13,053 nucleotides of DNA from the NCBI GenBank assembly GCA_963580245.1, contig CAUZJO010000132.1:1-13053 (forward strand), given 5' to 3'. The DNA comes from CAUZJO01 sp963580245. GTDB taxonomy: Bacteria > Sumerlaeota > Sumerlaeia > MVZB01. The first letter of the stretch is position 1, and every line of letters starts with the position of its first letter. The position numbers were made by a program, and so were the translations under genes. A model generated the notes under the pieces. It did no database searches, was not told the DNA's origin, and was given only the letters and a program-made list of their open reading frames with translations. This document shows, piece after piece, positions 5,766 to 12,892 of the stretch.

Positions 5766-8483
5766 TTGAACCCACACGATCATGCCGTCCATATTGAGGA
5801 ACGTAAACTCAAGCAGGTGATGTGCTTGGTGCTGCTTATTGCGCCCGCGGTCCTGATGTTGCCGGCGTTGGCGGCCGGACAGATCCCGTTGTTCATGGAC
5901 CCGCTGATGTACTTCTTTCCGCAAAGGGTTCATGCCGCGCATTTGCTGGGCTCGGGGCAGGCCCCGCTATGGAACCGTTGCCTGATGGGCGGGATGCCGC
6001 TGTTCGAGAACCCGCAGGCCGCGTTGGCCTATCCGCTGAATTGGCCGTTCCTGGTCCGGCCTTCGGGGTTCCTATTCTTAATGCCGCTGCTTTTGCAATT
6101 GGGCCTCTATGCGGCGCTGGCGGCCTGGGCGGCGTGGCGGCTCGGGACGGGGCCTTGGACGGGATTCTGGGCGGGGGTCCTGGCCTTGGCGGGCGGTTAT
6201 GGCTGGAGCCGCTTGCAGTACGGCAATTACATGAACGTTCTCCCGTGGTGGCCCCTGTGGCTGGGCGCGGCGCACCAGTGGGCGAGGACTCTCAACGCGC
6301 GCTGGGTGGCCGTCGGCGCGGGGGCCGTGGCGATGATGCTGCTTGCCGGAGCGCACCAGCTTGCCGCCTACGGATTGGCGGCCCTCGCGGTTTATTTCTT
6401 GGTGCAAGCGCTGACCGACGAGCAAGGGCCGCGACGCTGGCTAGCATACGGCTTGGGGACGCTGCTGATCGGCCTGGCGCTCGGAGCGCCGGGTTGGCTG
6501 CCGCAATGGGGCTTCCTGGCCGAGACCAGCCGCGCGGAGGGGATTTCGGCCGAACGCGTCCTCGCCGGGTCGATTCACTCCTGGGGCGAGTTGGTCCGGG
6601 CCCTTGTCGGCGACTGGGGGCCGTTGAGTTGGAAACCATCGGGCCGCTGGGCCGACGCCGAAAGCTCGGCCACCATCGGGTTGGCGGCGTTGGCCCTCGC
6701 GGCGATCATCCCCCTCCCCGGATCGATGCGCCGCGCCTGGCTGGGGCTGTGGGTGGCGGTGCTCGTCTCGATTCTGCTCTCGCTTCACATCGTCATGGAG
6801 CCGCTCATCCGGGTCTTCCCCGCGGCCAGACTGTTTCACGGACCCCGGCGCTGGCTCGGCGTGACGCAGTGGCTGCTGACGCCAGCCGCCGCCATCGGGG
6901 CCGCTTCGCTGTGGGAACGCTGGCGCGAATCAACCCGGCCGTCCGCCTCCGGTGAAGCGAACATTGACCCGTTGGGAGTCGCGCCGGATGAGCTGGGCGT
7001 CTACGATCCGGATTCAGCACGGGCCGGGCCGGACAACGTGGGCCCATCCGCGGTGCCCAGCCCGGCGAGCTCGATCCTACCGCGAATCCCATCGCCGCTG
7101 GGGCGGTTGACGTATCTGGCGCCGGCGCTGGCGCTCACCCTCGCGACGCTCCCGGCACTCATTGTCCAAAACCGGTTGGTGGCGGTCTTGCACGCCGATC
7201 TTGTGTTGCTGATGCTTGTCGGGGCCTATTGCTTTTGGCGGGCATGGGGGCGGGTTGTGGTTGCCGGGGCGATGATTTTGGTCGTGGCTTTGCTGGGTCA
7301 CGCCACGTGGGTCACGACTGACCTCGGCATGATCACGACCGCCCCGTTACTTGAGCCGGACCCCCCGCCGCTCATCGCCAAGGCGGACCTCGGGCCCGGC
7401 GAGCGGTTCTTCACGCTCGATTGGCAGCGCGGTTCGAGCTATGACTTTCGCCGCCCCGATCTGACGTCATGGGCCTTGCCCAATTTGGGCCAGCTCTGGG
7501 GTGTGGAAGACCTGGGTGGCTACGAACCGGCCCAGTCACGTTGGTACCGGGCATTCATGGGGGGCATACACGCCGCGGACCCTCCGCGCCAGCCCTACCC
7601 CGACCACTTCGGCCACATTCAGCAACCCATGGCGCGCGACGCCTTCAATCGGGGCAACGTGCGCGCGCTGCTCATGCCTCGCTGGGGGGTCCCCTTGTTC
7701 ATGCGCTCCACCGGCGAAGGAAAGGGATTGTGGGGGGGGGCGTTCCCGGCTTTCTTGGAGGGACCGTTCGACGTTCAACTCGTCTACGCCGGGCCCGAGC
7801 AAGGGGAAACCGTCGAGCTATACGCGATGAGCGAGGAGATGCTGGCGCCGATTGAGTTGAGCGCGCCAAACACGCTTGACCGCCGCGCCGATCTGGCCCT
7901 GGGCCGCGTTCAGTTGGGGGCGCTGCCCCCATCGCTGGGACATGGGCGGCTACTCATGGCCAAAGGGACGGTGAGTGCCCTCCATCAACGGCGGGTCGGC
8001 CTATTGGCGCGCCTCGCCGAACCGAATCAACTGTTTGACGGCTTCGTCTGGAACGCGGCGCTGGCGGAGCTTTGGCGGCCCGAAGCCACCACGGCGCTGG
8101 CGGCCCTGATGCGGTATCAAGGCGACCCGACCTGGACGCACTGGAGCACCGGGGATGGGAGGGTTCTCTCCCACAAAATCCGGGCCAACCATTTGGAGCT
8201 GGAAGTCGAGGTGAGTGAGGCCCCTCCGCCTTTCGACGAGGCCGAGCTTGTCATCCATGACGCGTGGTGGCCCGGCTGGCGGGCGTGGGTGGATGATGAT
8301 GAGGTAGCGGTTGGCGCCGACGATTTGTGGCGGGCCATTCGGGTTCCGCCCGGCCGACATACGGTCAAGATGACCTACCGCCCGCGCCATGTCACGCTTT
8401 CTCTGGCCTTGGCGGCCTGGGGGGCCGTCGCGATTGCCCTGCTCTGTCTTCGCCGCCGCCGACCGCGCTCTCGCGTTGAGTAA
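5766..8483 (+). CDS. YfhO-family large membrane protein (GT-C-like)
   Basis: This is a polytopic membrane protein of 905 residues. The first half has many hydrophobic helices, the first at about 19-38, then 102-122 and onward. After helix 1 come D45 and PLMYFFPQR, PLWN (67-70) and NPQ (82-84), the YfhO/GT-C-type loop bearing an acidic residue. A Pro/Ser-rich loop lies at about 390-450. A large outer region follows the last central helices (from about 530). The C-terminal domain has WWPGWRAWVDDDEV (about 834) and PPGRHTVKMTYRP, the YfhO signature, then a final helix (876-895) and an RRRR tail. In Gram-positives YfhO adds sugars to lipoteichoic acid; here a lipid-linked glycosyl transfer is inferred. 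The TTG start at 5766 is tentative; ATG 5820 (M19) just before helix 1 is an alternative. Neither has a clear Shine-Dalgarno. A G9 tract lies at 7732-7740. Confidence 0.82.
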   Translation: MNPHDHAVHIEERKLKQVMCLVLLIAPAVLMLPALAAGQIPLFMDPLMYFFPQRVHAAHLLGSGQAPLWNRCLMGGMPLFENPQAALAYPLNWPFLVRPSGFLFLMPLLLQLGLYAALAAWAAWRLGTGPWTGFWAGVLALAGGYGWSRLQYGNYMNVLPWWPLWLGAAHQWARTLNARWVAVGAGAVAMMLLAGAHQLAAYGLAALAVYFLVQALTDEQGPRRWLAYGLGTLLIGLALGAPGWLPQWGFLAETSRAEGISAERVLAGSIHSWGELVRALVGDWGPLSWKPSGRWADAESSATIGLAALALAAIIPLPGSMRRAWLGLWVAVLVSILLSLHIVMEPLIRVFPAARLFHGPRRWLGVTQWLLTPAAAIGAASLWERWRESTRPSASGEANIDPLGVAPDELGVYDPDSARAGPDNVGPSAVPSPASSILPRIPSPLGRLTYLAPALALTLATLPALIVQNRLVAVLHADLVLLMLVGAYCFWRAWGRVVVAGAMILVVALLGHATWVTTDLGMITTAPLLEPDPPPLIAKADLGPGERFFTLDWQRGSSYDFRRPDLTSWALPNLGQLWGVEDLGGYEPAQSRWYRAFMGGIHAADPPRQPYPDHFGHIQQPMARDAFNRGNVRALLMPRWGVPLFMRSTGEGKGLWGGAFPAFLEGPFDVQLVYAGPEQGETVELYAMSEEMLAPIELSAPNTLDRRADLALGRVQLGALPPSLGHGRLLMAKGTVSALHQRRVGLLARLAEPNQLFDGFVWNAALAELWRPEATTALAALMRYQGDPTWTHWSTGDGRVLSHKIRANHLELEVEVSEAPPPFDEAELVIHDAWWPGWRAWVDDDEVAVGADDLWRAIRVPPGRHTVKMTYRPRHVTLSLALAAWGAVAIALLCLRRRRPRSRVE

Positions 8484-8505
8484 TGTTCGGCACGCTGGGT
8501 ATAAT
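8476..8505 (+). promoter_or_regulatory. Sigma70-type promoter of the glycosyltransferase-ligase-recN operon
   Basis: The -35 box is TTGAGT (8476-8481) and the -10 box is a perfect TATAAT (8500-8505), with an 18-bp spacer. The -35 box overlaps the last codons of the YfhO-type gene. Transcription would start near 8512, giving a leader of about 118 nt before ATG 8631. This suggests the three downstream genes can be expressed apart from the YfhO-type gene. Confidence 0.65.
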
Positions 8506-8546
8506 CCGGGCCATGGCCCCGCCGGCGGCATGAGGATACGTCGCAA

Positions 8547-8607
8547 CGTGCCGCGTTCGCTGCGGCGTGCTGAAGCGAGTGGGAAGAAGCGGTCGGGTTT
8601 TGACCGC
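8547..8607 (+). promoter_or_regulatory. Two hairpins in the operon leader
   Basis: Hairpin one pairs 8547-8554 with 8562-8569 (8 bp including two G-U, core GCCGC/GCGGC, 7-nt loop). Hairpin two pairs GCGGTC (8589-8594) with GACCGC (8602-8607), with a GGGTTTT loop. The second sits about 14 nt upstream of the ribosome-binding site AGAGGA (8621-8626). No known riboswitch class is recognised. Hairpins arise easily in GC-rich leaders, so a role is only possible. Confidence 0.35.
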
Positions 8608-8630
8608 CGGGGACGGGGAGAGAGGAATTG

Positions 8631-9425
8631 ATGGAAGACCGAATTTCAGGCCAAGCGCAGCCGGATGGGGCGATCCCCTGGCGGAGGATGGGCAATGTCT
8701 CCTTGACCCCGATCGGACTGTGCGAGGCCGTGGATTTGATCGATCGTTGGGTGCGCCAGGAACCGTTTCGCCTGGTGCTCACGACCAATGTGGACCACAT
8801 CATGATCCTGCAGGCGAACGAGGCCCTAAGGGCCGCCTATGCGGACGGCGCCGTCGCGCTCCCCGACGGACGTCCGGTCATCTGGGCGGCGCGGTTCCTG
8901 GGCCTGGGGGCGTTGGAGAAGGTATCGGGCTCGGACCTGGTCCCCGCACTCTGCGGGCGCGGGGCGGCGGGGGGCTGGCGGGTATTCTTCGCCGGCGGCC
9001 GGTCCGAGCAAGAGTTGGGCACGTGCCTGGAACGGATCCGTCGGCGTTTCCCCGGCCTGGAGGTCGGGGGTTGTTGCCCGCCGATGGGGTTTGAGTCCGA
9101 CCGCGCCGCGTCCGACGGCGTGTTCCATTCGATCCGCGCCTTCGGGCCCGACCTGATCCTGTTCGCCTGCGGATCGCCGAAGTCAGAGATCTGGATGCAC
9201 CAGAACGCCGAACGGCTGGGTCGCGGCGTCGGTATCAGCATCGGCGCTGGGTTGCGGTTCCTGGCGGGCCTGGAACGGCGCGCGCCCCGCTGGATGCAGC
9301 GGGCGGGGTTGGAATGGTCGTGGCGCATGATGCAAGAGCCGCGGCGCCTGTGGCGGCGCTACTTGGTTGACGACATGAAATTCTTCCCTCTGGTGTGGCG
9401 ATGGAAACGGATGGGCAGGCGCTGA
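8631..9425 (+). CDS. WecG/TagA/CpsF family glycosyltransferase (GT26)
   Basis: This family moves an N-acetyl-mannosamine-type sugar from a UDP donor onto an undecaprenyl-linked sugar at the inner face of the membrane, an early step of teichoic acid, enterobacterial common antigen or capsule synthesis. The 264-residue protein shows TTNVDHI (51-57), ALPDGRPVIW (76-85), GSPKSE (181-186, where most members have PKQE), GAGLRFLAG (205-213), RAPRW (217-221), LEW (227-229) and EPRRLWRRY (236-244). The basic, Trp-rich C-terminus fits the membrane-docking tail of the family. Start: TTG 8628 is in frame, but ATG 8631 follows AGAGGA by 4 nt and is preferred. It is the first gene of an operon and overlaps the next gene. 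The exact sugar cannot be told. Confidence 0.92.
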   Translation: MEDRISGQAQPDGAIPWRRMGNVSLTPIGLCEAVDLIDRWVRQEPFRLVLTTNVDHIMILQANEALRAAYADGAVALPDGRPVIWAARFLGLGALEKVSGSDLVPALCGRGAAGGWRVFFAGGRSEQELGTCLERIRRRFPGLEVGGCCPPMGFESDRAASDGVFHSIRAFGPDLILFACGSPKSEIWMHQNAERLGRGVGISIGAGLRFLAGLERRAPRWMQRAGLEWSWRMMQEPRRLWRRYLVDDMKFFPLVWRWKRMGRR

Positions 9426-10912
9426 AGACCCCGGACGCCCCGGCCCGCGCTTGGGGCCGGCCCGTTGCTCTGGCTCCCTACCTGGGCGCACTGCTGGCGG
9501 CGGCGGGATGCCTGACCATCGCGATTTATCTGTTTCACGCGATGCTTGGGACGTTGCTGTTGGCCGCTTGGGGGGCCCTGGGGCTGCTTGTATGGGCCAA
9601 TGGGCGGCCCCAGGTGTTGCTTGCCTTGCTGGTGTTGGTGGCGCCGTTCAATTACGGGCGTCGCTTGGGTCCGGCGTCGATCAAACTGAGCGAACTGATC
9701 GCGTTCGCCATGCTGGGGCTGATCCTGCTGCGGCTGGCGGCCGGCGACGGCGGGGTCTGGGGGCGGCTGCGGCGGGCACTGCCGGTGGCGGCGGCCTTGG
9801 GCCTGTTGGCGCTGATGACGGCGGCAACCGCCAGCCCTCACCCCCACGTGTTTAATATCCGCTACGAAATCGAATCCTACGTCGTCTGTCTGTATGCCCT
9901 TCTGTTTTTCCAGCGGGCCCATTGGCGGTTGTTGTTGGCCGCTTTCGTGGCGGCGGCCGCGCTGGAGACGATCGCCGCTTTGGGGCTCTACTTCGGCCTG
10001 GGCCTGACCGGCACCAGTTTCTTCGACGTGGACAGCGATATCCGCCTGATCCGCTACACGACCGCCGATCTGGAGAGCTTCGCGGGCGGCAAGTTCCGGA
10101 TTTCGGGGACGCTTGGCCACAAAAACATGCTGGCCGCCTTCTACGTTTTGGTTCTGCCCCTCATCACGATTGAAATGCTGCGCCGCTTCCGTCCGGCATG
10201 GCTGCTTGTGGTGTTGCCCTCGCTGGTGGTCTTGGCCATGAGCGACTCGATGACCGGCTGGGGAGCGGTGATTGTGATGGTCGTCTTGGCCTTGATCCAC
10301 CTGCGGCGCTTCGATTACCTGGCCGCGATGGTCCTGCTGGTGTTGCCGTTGGCGGGATTGGCGCTCCTGCAATTCGGCGATACAATCTTCTACAGGGTCG
10401 AACAACTCTTCGGTGGCCAGGAGGGCTGGGGGACGGTGAGCTCGAGGGGCCAGATTTTCCATGTCAGCATGCGCCTGTTGGATGAACACACCTGGCTGGG
10501 GATCGGCCGCAATAATTTCGCCGAATACGGCGACACCTACTATGGCCACGCGCATAACCTGTTCCTGATGAAGATGATCGAAATGGGCCTGCCAGCGGGG
10601 CTGATCTTCGCGTTTGTCGTGGTGGCGCTGATGGCGTTTACGTGGCGGCCGATCCTGTTCGATGTGCGTCGGCTCTCCGCTCAGCGCCAGTATTACCACG
10701 TCCTGGCGCTGTGGCTGGGTTGCCTGGGATTTATGGCGATGAATTTCCTCGATTACAACTACGCCCATTTCGGGCTGGGGCCGCTGTTCATGGCGAACCT
10801 GGGCATCCTGGTTGCCGTGGCGTATGATTTCGAGGGTCGGGAGACGATTCCGCGAACGACGGGTTTGGAGCATGCTCAAGAGCCTATCCATCGAGAACCT
10901 GGCGACCATTGA
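9401..10912 (+). CDS. O-antigen ligase/polymerase-type membrane protein (Wzy_C/WaaL family)
   Basis: This is a polytopic inner-membrane protein of about 503 residues with ten or more hydrophobic segments from about residue 28. A large periplasmic loop lies before the last helices. Family marks are GTLGHKNM (236-243), an Arg in SSRGQ (R349), GIGRNNF, and HAHNLFL (383-389) followed by EMGLPAG. The loop Arg and the His of the HN motif are the conserved residues of WaaL-type ligases and Wzy polymerases. These join or polymerise undecaprenyl-linked glycans outside the membrane. Polymerase and ligase cannot be separated by sequence alone. ATG 9401 overlaps the upstream gene by 25 bp; GTG 9395 is an alternative. 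No clear Shine-Dalgarno is present, so translation probably depends on coupling. The 3' end overlaps recN by 41 bp. It probably acts on glycans begun by the upstream transferase. Confidence 0.9.
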   Translation: METDGQALKTPDAPARAWGRPVALAPYLGALLAAAGCLTIAIYLFHAMLGTLLLAAWGALGLLVWANGRPQVLLALLVLVAPFNYGRRLGPASIKLSELIAFAMLGLILLRLAAGDGGVWGRLRRALPVAAALGLLALMTAATASPHPHVFNIRYEIESYVVCLYALLFFQRAHWRLLLAAFVAAAALETIAALGLYFGLGLTGTSFFDVDSDIRLIRYTTADLESFAGGKFRISGTLGHKNMLAAFYVLVLPLITIEMLRRFRPAWLLVVLPSLVVLAMSDSMTGWGAVIVMVVLALIHLRRFDYLAAMVLLVLPLAGLALLQFGDTIFYRVEQLFGGQEGWGTVSSRGQIFHVSMRLLDEHTWLGIGRNNFAEYGDTYYGHAHNLFLMKMIEMGLPAGLIFAFVVVALMAFTWRPILFDVRRLSAQRQYYHVLALWLGCLGFMAMNFLDYNYAHFGLGPLFMANLGILVAVAYDFEGRETIPRTTGLEHAQEPIHREPGDH

Positions 10913-12551
10913 GTCGCTGACGATCGAGTTCGGCCCCGGCCTCGGCGCCCTGACCGGCGAGACCGGCGCGGGTAAATCGATCGTCGTGGGCGGCCTGGGG
11001 CTGGCGCTGGGTGGAAGGGCCTCGGCCGACGACGTGCGGCCCGGGCGCAAGCTGACGGTCGTCGAGGCCCATTTCAAGCCGCCGCTGCCCGCGTCCGTGC
11101 GGCATCTGATCCGCGGCGAACTGGAGGTGGAATGGGAGGCGAAGGAACCGCTCGGCCTCAGGCGCGAGGTCTCGCGGGCCGGACGTAGCCGCTGTTTCGT
11201 GAATGGTCAGATGGTCGGCGTCGGCGACCTCAAGCGGATCGGCGAGCTGCTTGTCGATTTCCACGGGCAGCATGAGCACCAGTCGCTGCTGCGCCCCGGC
11301 GCGGCCCGGTGGGCACTCGACGCTTACGGCGGCCACGAAGCCCTGCTCAAAGAGGTCCGGGTCGCGTGGGATGAGACGCGGAACCTGCGTCAGCGCGGGG
11401 AAGAGCTTGAACGCGCCGCCCGGGATTTCGAGCAACGACTCGATTACCTCGAATTCCAGTTGGAAGAGATCCACCGCTTCGATCCCCAGCCGGGCGAGAT
11501 GGAGCGGCTCGAGCATGATGAGCGCCGGCTGGCGCGGGCGGACGCGCTTGTCGCCCAGGCAGCCGAGGCCTACGCGATGCTTTATGCAGGGCGCGATGAC
11601 GGCCGGGGAGAAGCTTCGCTGTTGGGTTTGCTGCGCGAAGTCGAGCGGCGGTTGGGCGAGCTGGCCGAGGTCGAGCCGCCGTTCGCCGATGCCTTGGAAC
11701 GGCTCGCCGAACAAAAAGCCGCCCTCGAGGACCTCGCCTTTTCATTGCGCGATTACGCCGAGTCGGTTCGGGCGGACCCGCGGCGGCTCGACGAGGTCAT
11801 CGCTCGCCTGGAGGAATTCCGCCGCCTGGCGCGTAAACACGGCGGCAACGAGGCGACGCTGCTCGAGGCGCGCGCCGCGATGCAGTCCGAACGCGATCGG
11901 ATGACCCGCGACGACGCCGAACGTGGACAGCTCGGCAAGAAACTGGAACGCGCCGAGGCGCGCCTGCGCGGGCGGGCCGACAAGCTCAGCCGCGGCCGCC
12001 GCGCCCAAGCCAAGCGTTTCGCCGGCGCGGTCTTGGATCTCCTGCGCGAGCTGCAAATGGAAAAAGCGCGGTTCGAGATCGAGATCGAGCCGCTCGACGC
12101 GCCGGGGGCCGACGGGGCCGACCGCGTTGATTTCCTGCTGGCGGCCAATCCGGGTCTGCCGCCGGCGCCGCTGCGCAAGGTGGCCTCGGGCGGCGAACTC
12201 TCGCGTGTGATGCTCGCGCTCAAATCCACGCTCGCCCGCCGCGACGTGATCCCCACGCTCGTTTTCGACGAAATCGACGCCGGCCTCTCGGCCGAGACCG
12301 CCCGCCGCGTGGGCGGCCTCATGGAACGTCTGGCCGCCTCGCACCAGATCCTGTGCGTCACCCACCACGCCCCCATCGCCGCCCGCGCCGCCCGCCACGT
12401 CGCCGTCCAAAAACAAACCCGCCGCCGCGCGACCTACACCGAGATCGAAACCCTCACTAAAACCCAACGCATCGAAGCGCTGGCAAAAATGATGGGCGGC
12501 GACGCCTCGGCGAAAGCGGCGAGGCAATTGGCGCGTGAGTTGATGAAGTAG
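10872..12551 (+). CDS. recN: DNA repair protein RecN (SMC-like ATPase)
   Basis: RecN is a cytoplasmic SMC-like ATPase that holds broken DNA ends together during recombinational double-strand break repair. The 559-residue length is standard. It opens with LKSLSIENLATIESLTIEF, then Walker A GETGAGKS (29-36), FHGQHEHQSLL (about 133-143), a long Arg/Glu-rich coiled coil (about 160-400), the ABC signature LRKVASGGELSRV (434-446), Walker B TLVFDEIDAGLS (462-473) and the H-loop CVTHHAPIAARAARH (His498). ATG 10872 gives the family N-terminus. It lies inside the ligase-type gene (41-bp overlap), and GGAG ends only one base before it, which is a poor ribosome-binding site; coupled translation is likely. 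An odd point is HAP after the H-loop His, where well-known RecN proteins have LPQ. The usual recN setting with argR or nad kinase is absent. Confidence 0.96.
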   Translation: MLKSLSIENLATIESLTIEFGPGLGALTGETGAGKSIVVGGLGLALGGRASADDVRPGRKLTVVEAHFKPPLPASVRHLIRGELEVEWEAKEPLGLRREVSRAGRSRCFVNGQMVGVGDLKRIGELLVDFHGQHEHQSLLRPGAARWALDAYGGHEALLKEVRVAWDETRNLRQRGEELERAARDFEQRLDYLEFQLEEIHRFDPQPGEMERLEHDERRLARADALVAQAAEAYAMLYAGRDDGRGEASLLGLLREVERRLGELAEVEPPFADALERLAEQKAALEDLAFSLRDYAESVRADPRRLDEVIARLEEFRRLARKHGGNEATLLEARAAMQSERDRMTRDDAERGQLGKKLERAEARLRGRADKLSRGRRAQAKRFAGAVLDLLRELQMEKARFEIEIEPLDAPGADGADRVDFLLAANPGLPPAPLRKVASGGELSRVMLALKSTLARRDVIPTLVFDEIDAGLSAETARRVGGLMERLAASHQILCVTHHAPIAARAARHVAVQKQTRRRATYTEIETLTKTQRIEALAKMMGGDASAKAARQLARELMK

Positions 12552-12691
12552 GTTCGAACGTGCCAGATCTGCGACTACTTCAAAGAGTTCCGTCAGAAAC
12601 TAGAGAACTTCTAATAATTTTCATTGATTCATATAATTTATCTGATGTGGATTTGTAACGTCGATCCGAGATGCCCTTGCCCACCAGCTGA

Positions 12692-12838
12692 TCATATCTC
12701 GGCTTCACATCGATCCTCCAAATCTTTGAGTGGATCATCCCACCGTGCCTGGCCAAAGGCAAGGGATTTGACCATGGATTCTGGCCGAAGAAGCTCTTTT
12801 GAGTTCTCACGGCCGGAAATTTCAACATTCACCCCCAT
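12692..12838 (-). CDS. Possible small protein behind a perfect Shine-Dalgarno
   Basis: A 48-codon frame starts at ATG 12838 and ends at TGA 12692-12694. It begins MGVNVEISGRENSKELL, is charged and mildly acidic, and has no Cys pair or membrane segment. I do not recognise it. The case for it is the ribosome-binding site: AAGGAGGTGATCC directly precedes the ATG, the full complement of the 16S rRNA 3' end, with GGAGG 6 nt from the start. The frame beside it continues open to 12580, so the gene may once have been about 85 codons and now be frameshifted near 12697. It lies about 40 bp past the presumed insertion-sequence end, on the same strand as the transposase, and converges on recN. Confidence 0.35.
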   Translation of the reverse strand: MGVNVEISGRENSKELLRPESMVKSLAFGQARWDDPLKDLEDRCEAEI

Positions 12839-12851
12839 GGATCACCTCCTT
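12839..12851 (-). promoter_or_regulatory. Perfect Shine-Dalgarno sequence
   Basis: Read on the minus strand the sequence is AAGGAGGTGATCC, followed at once by ATG. It is complementary to all of GGATCACCTCCTT at the 3' end of 16S rRNA. No other gene in the window has so strong a site. Confidence 0.5.
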
Positions 12852-12892
12852 CTCTGACGGCAAGACATGACTCACCCTGTGATTTTGCGACT

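Noticed and set aside
8487..8505. Sigma54-type promoter suggested by GGCAC upstream of the glycosyltransferase gene
   Set aside because: The -12 GC element is missing at the right distance, while a good sigma70-type match occupies the same place.
9359..11077. Long open frame on the minus strand opposite the ligase-type gene
   Set aside because: It is very rich in Gln, His, Arg and Pro, as expected from reading the complement of Leu/Ala-rich membrane codons. No motif is visible.
12586..12625. Intrinsic terminator for recN
   Set aside because: The stem is only 5 bp with a 14-nt loop, and the following T run is short and interrupted.
12839..12853. 3' end of a 16S rRNA gene on the plus strand (GGATCACCTCCTT)
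   Set aside because: The bases upstream do not match the conserved 16S 3' region. The match is what a perfect Shine-Dalgarno on the minus strand must look like.
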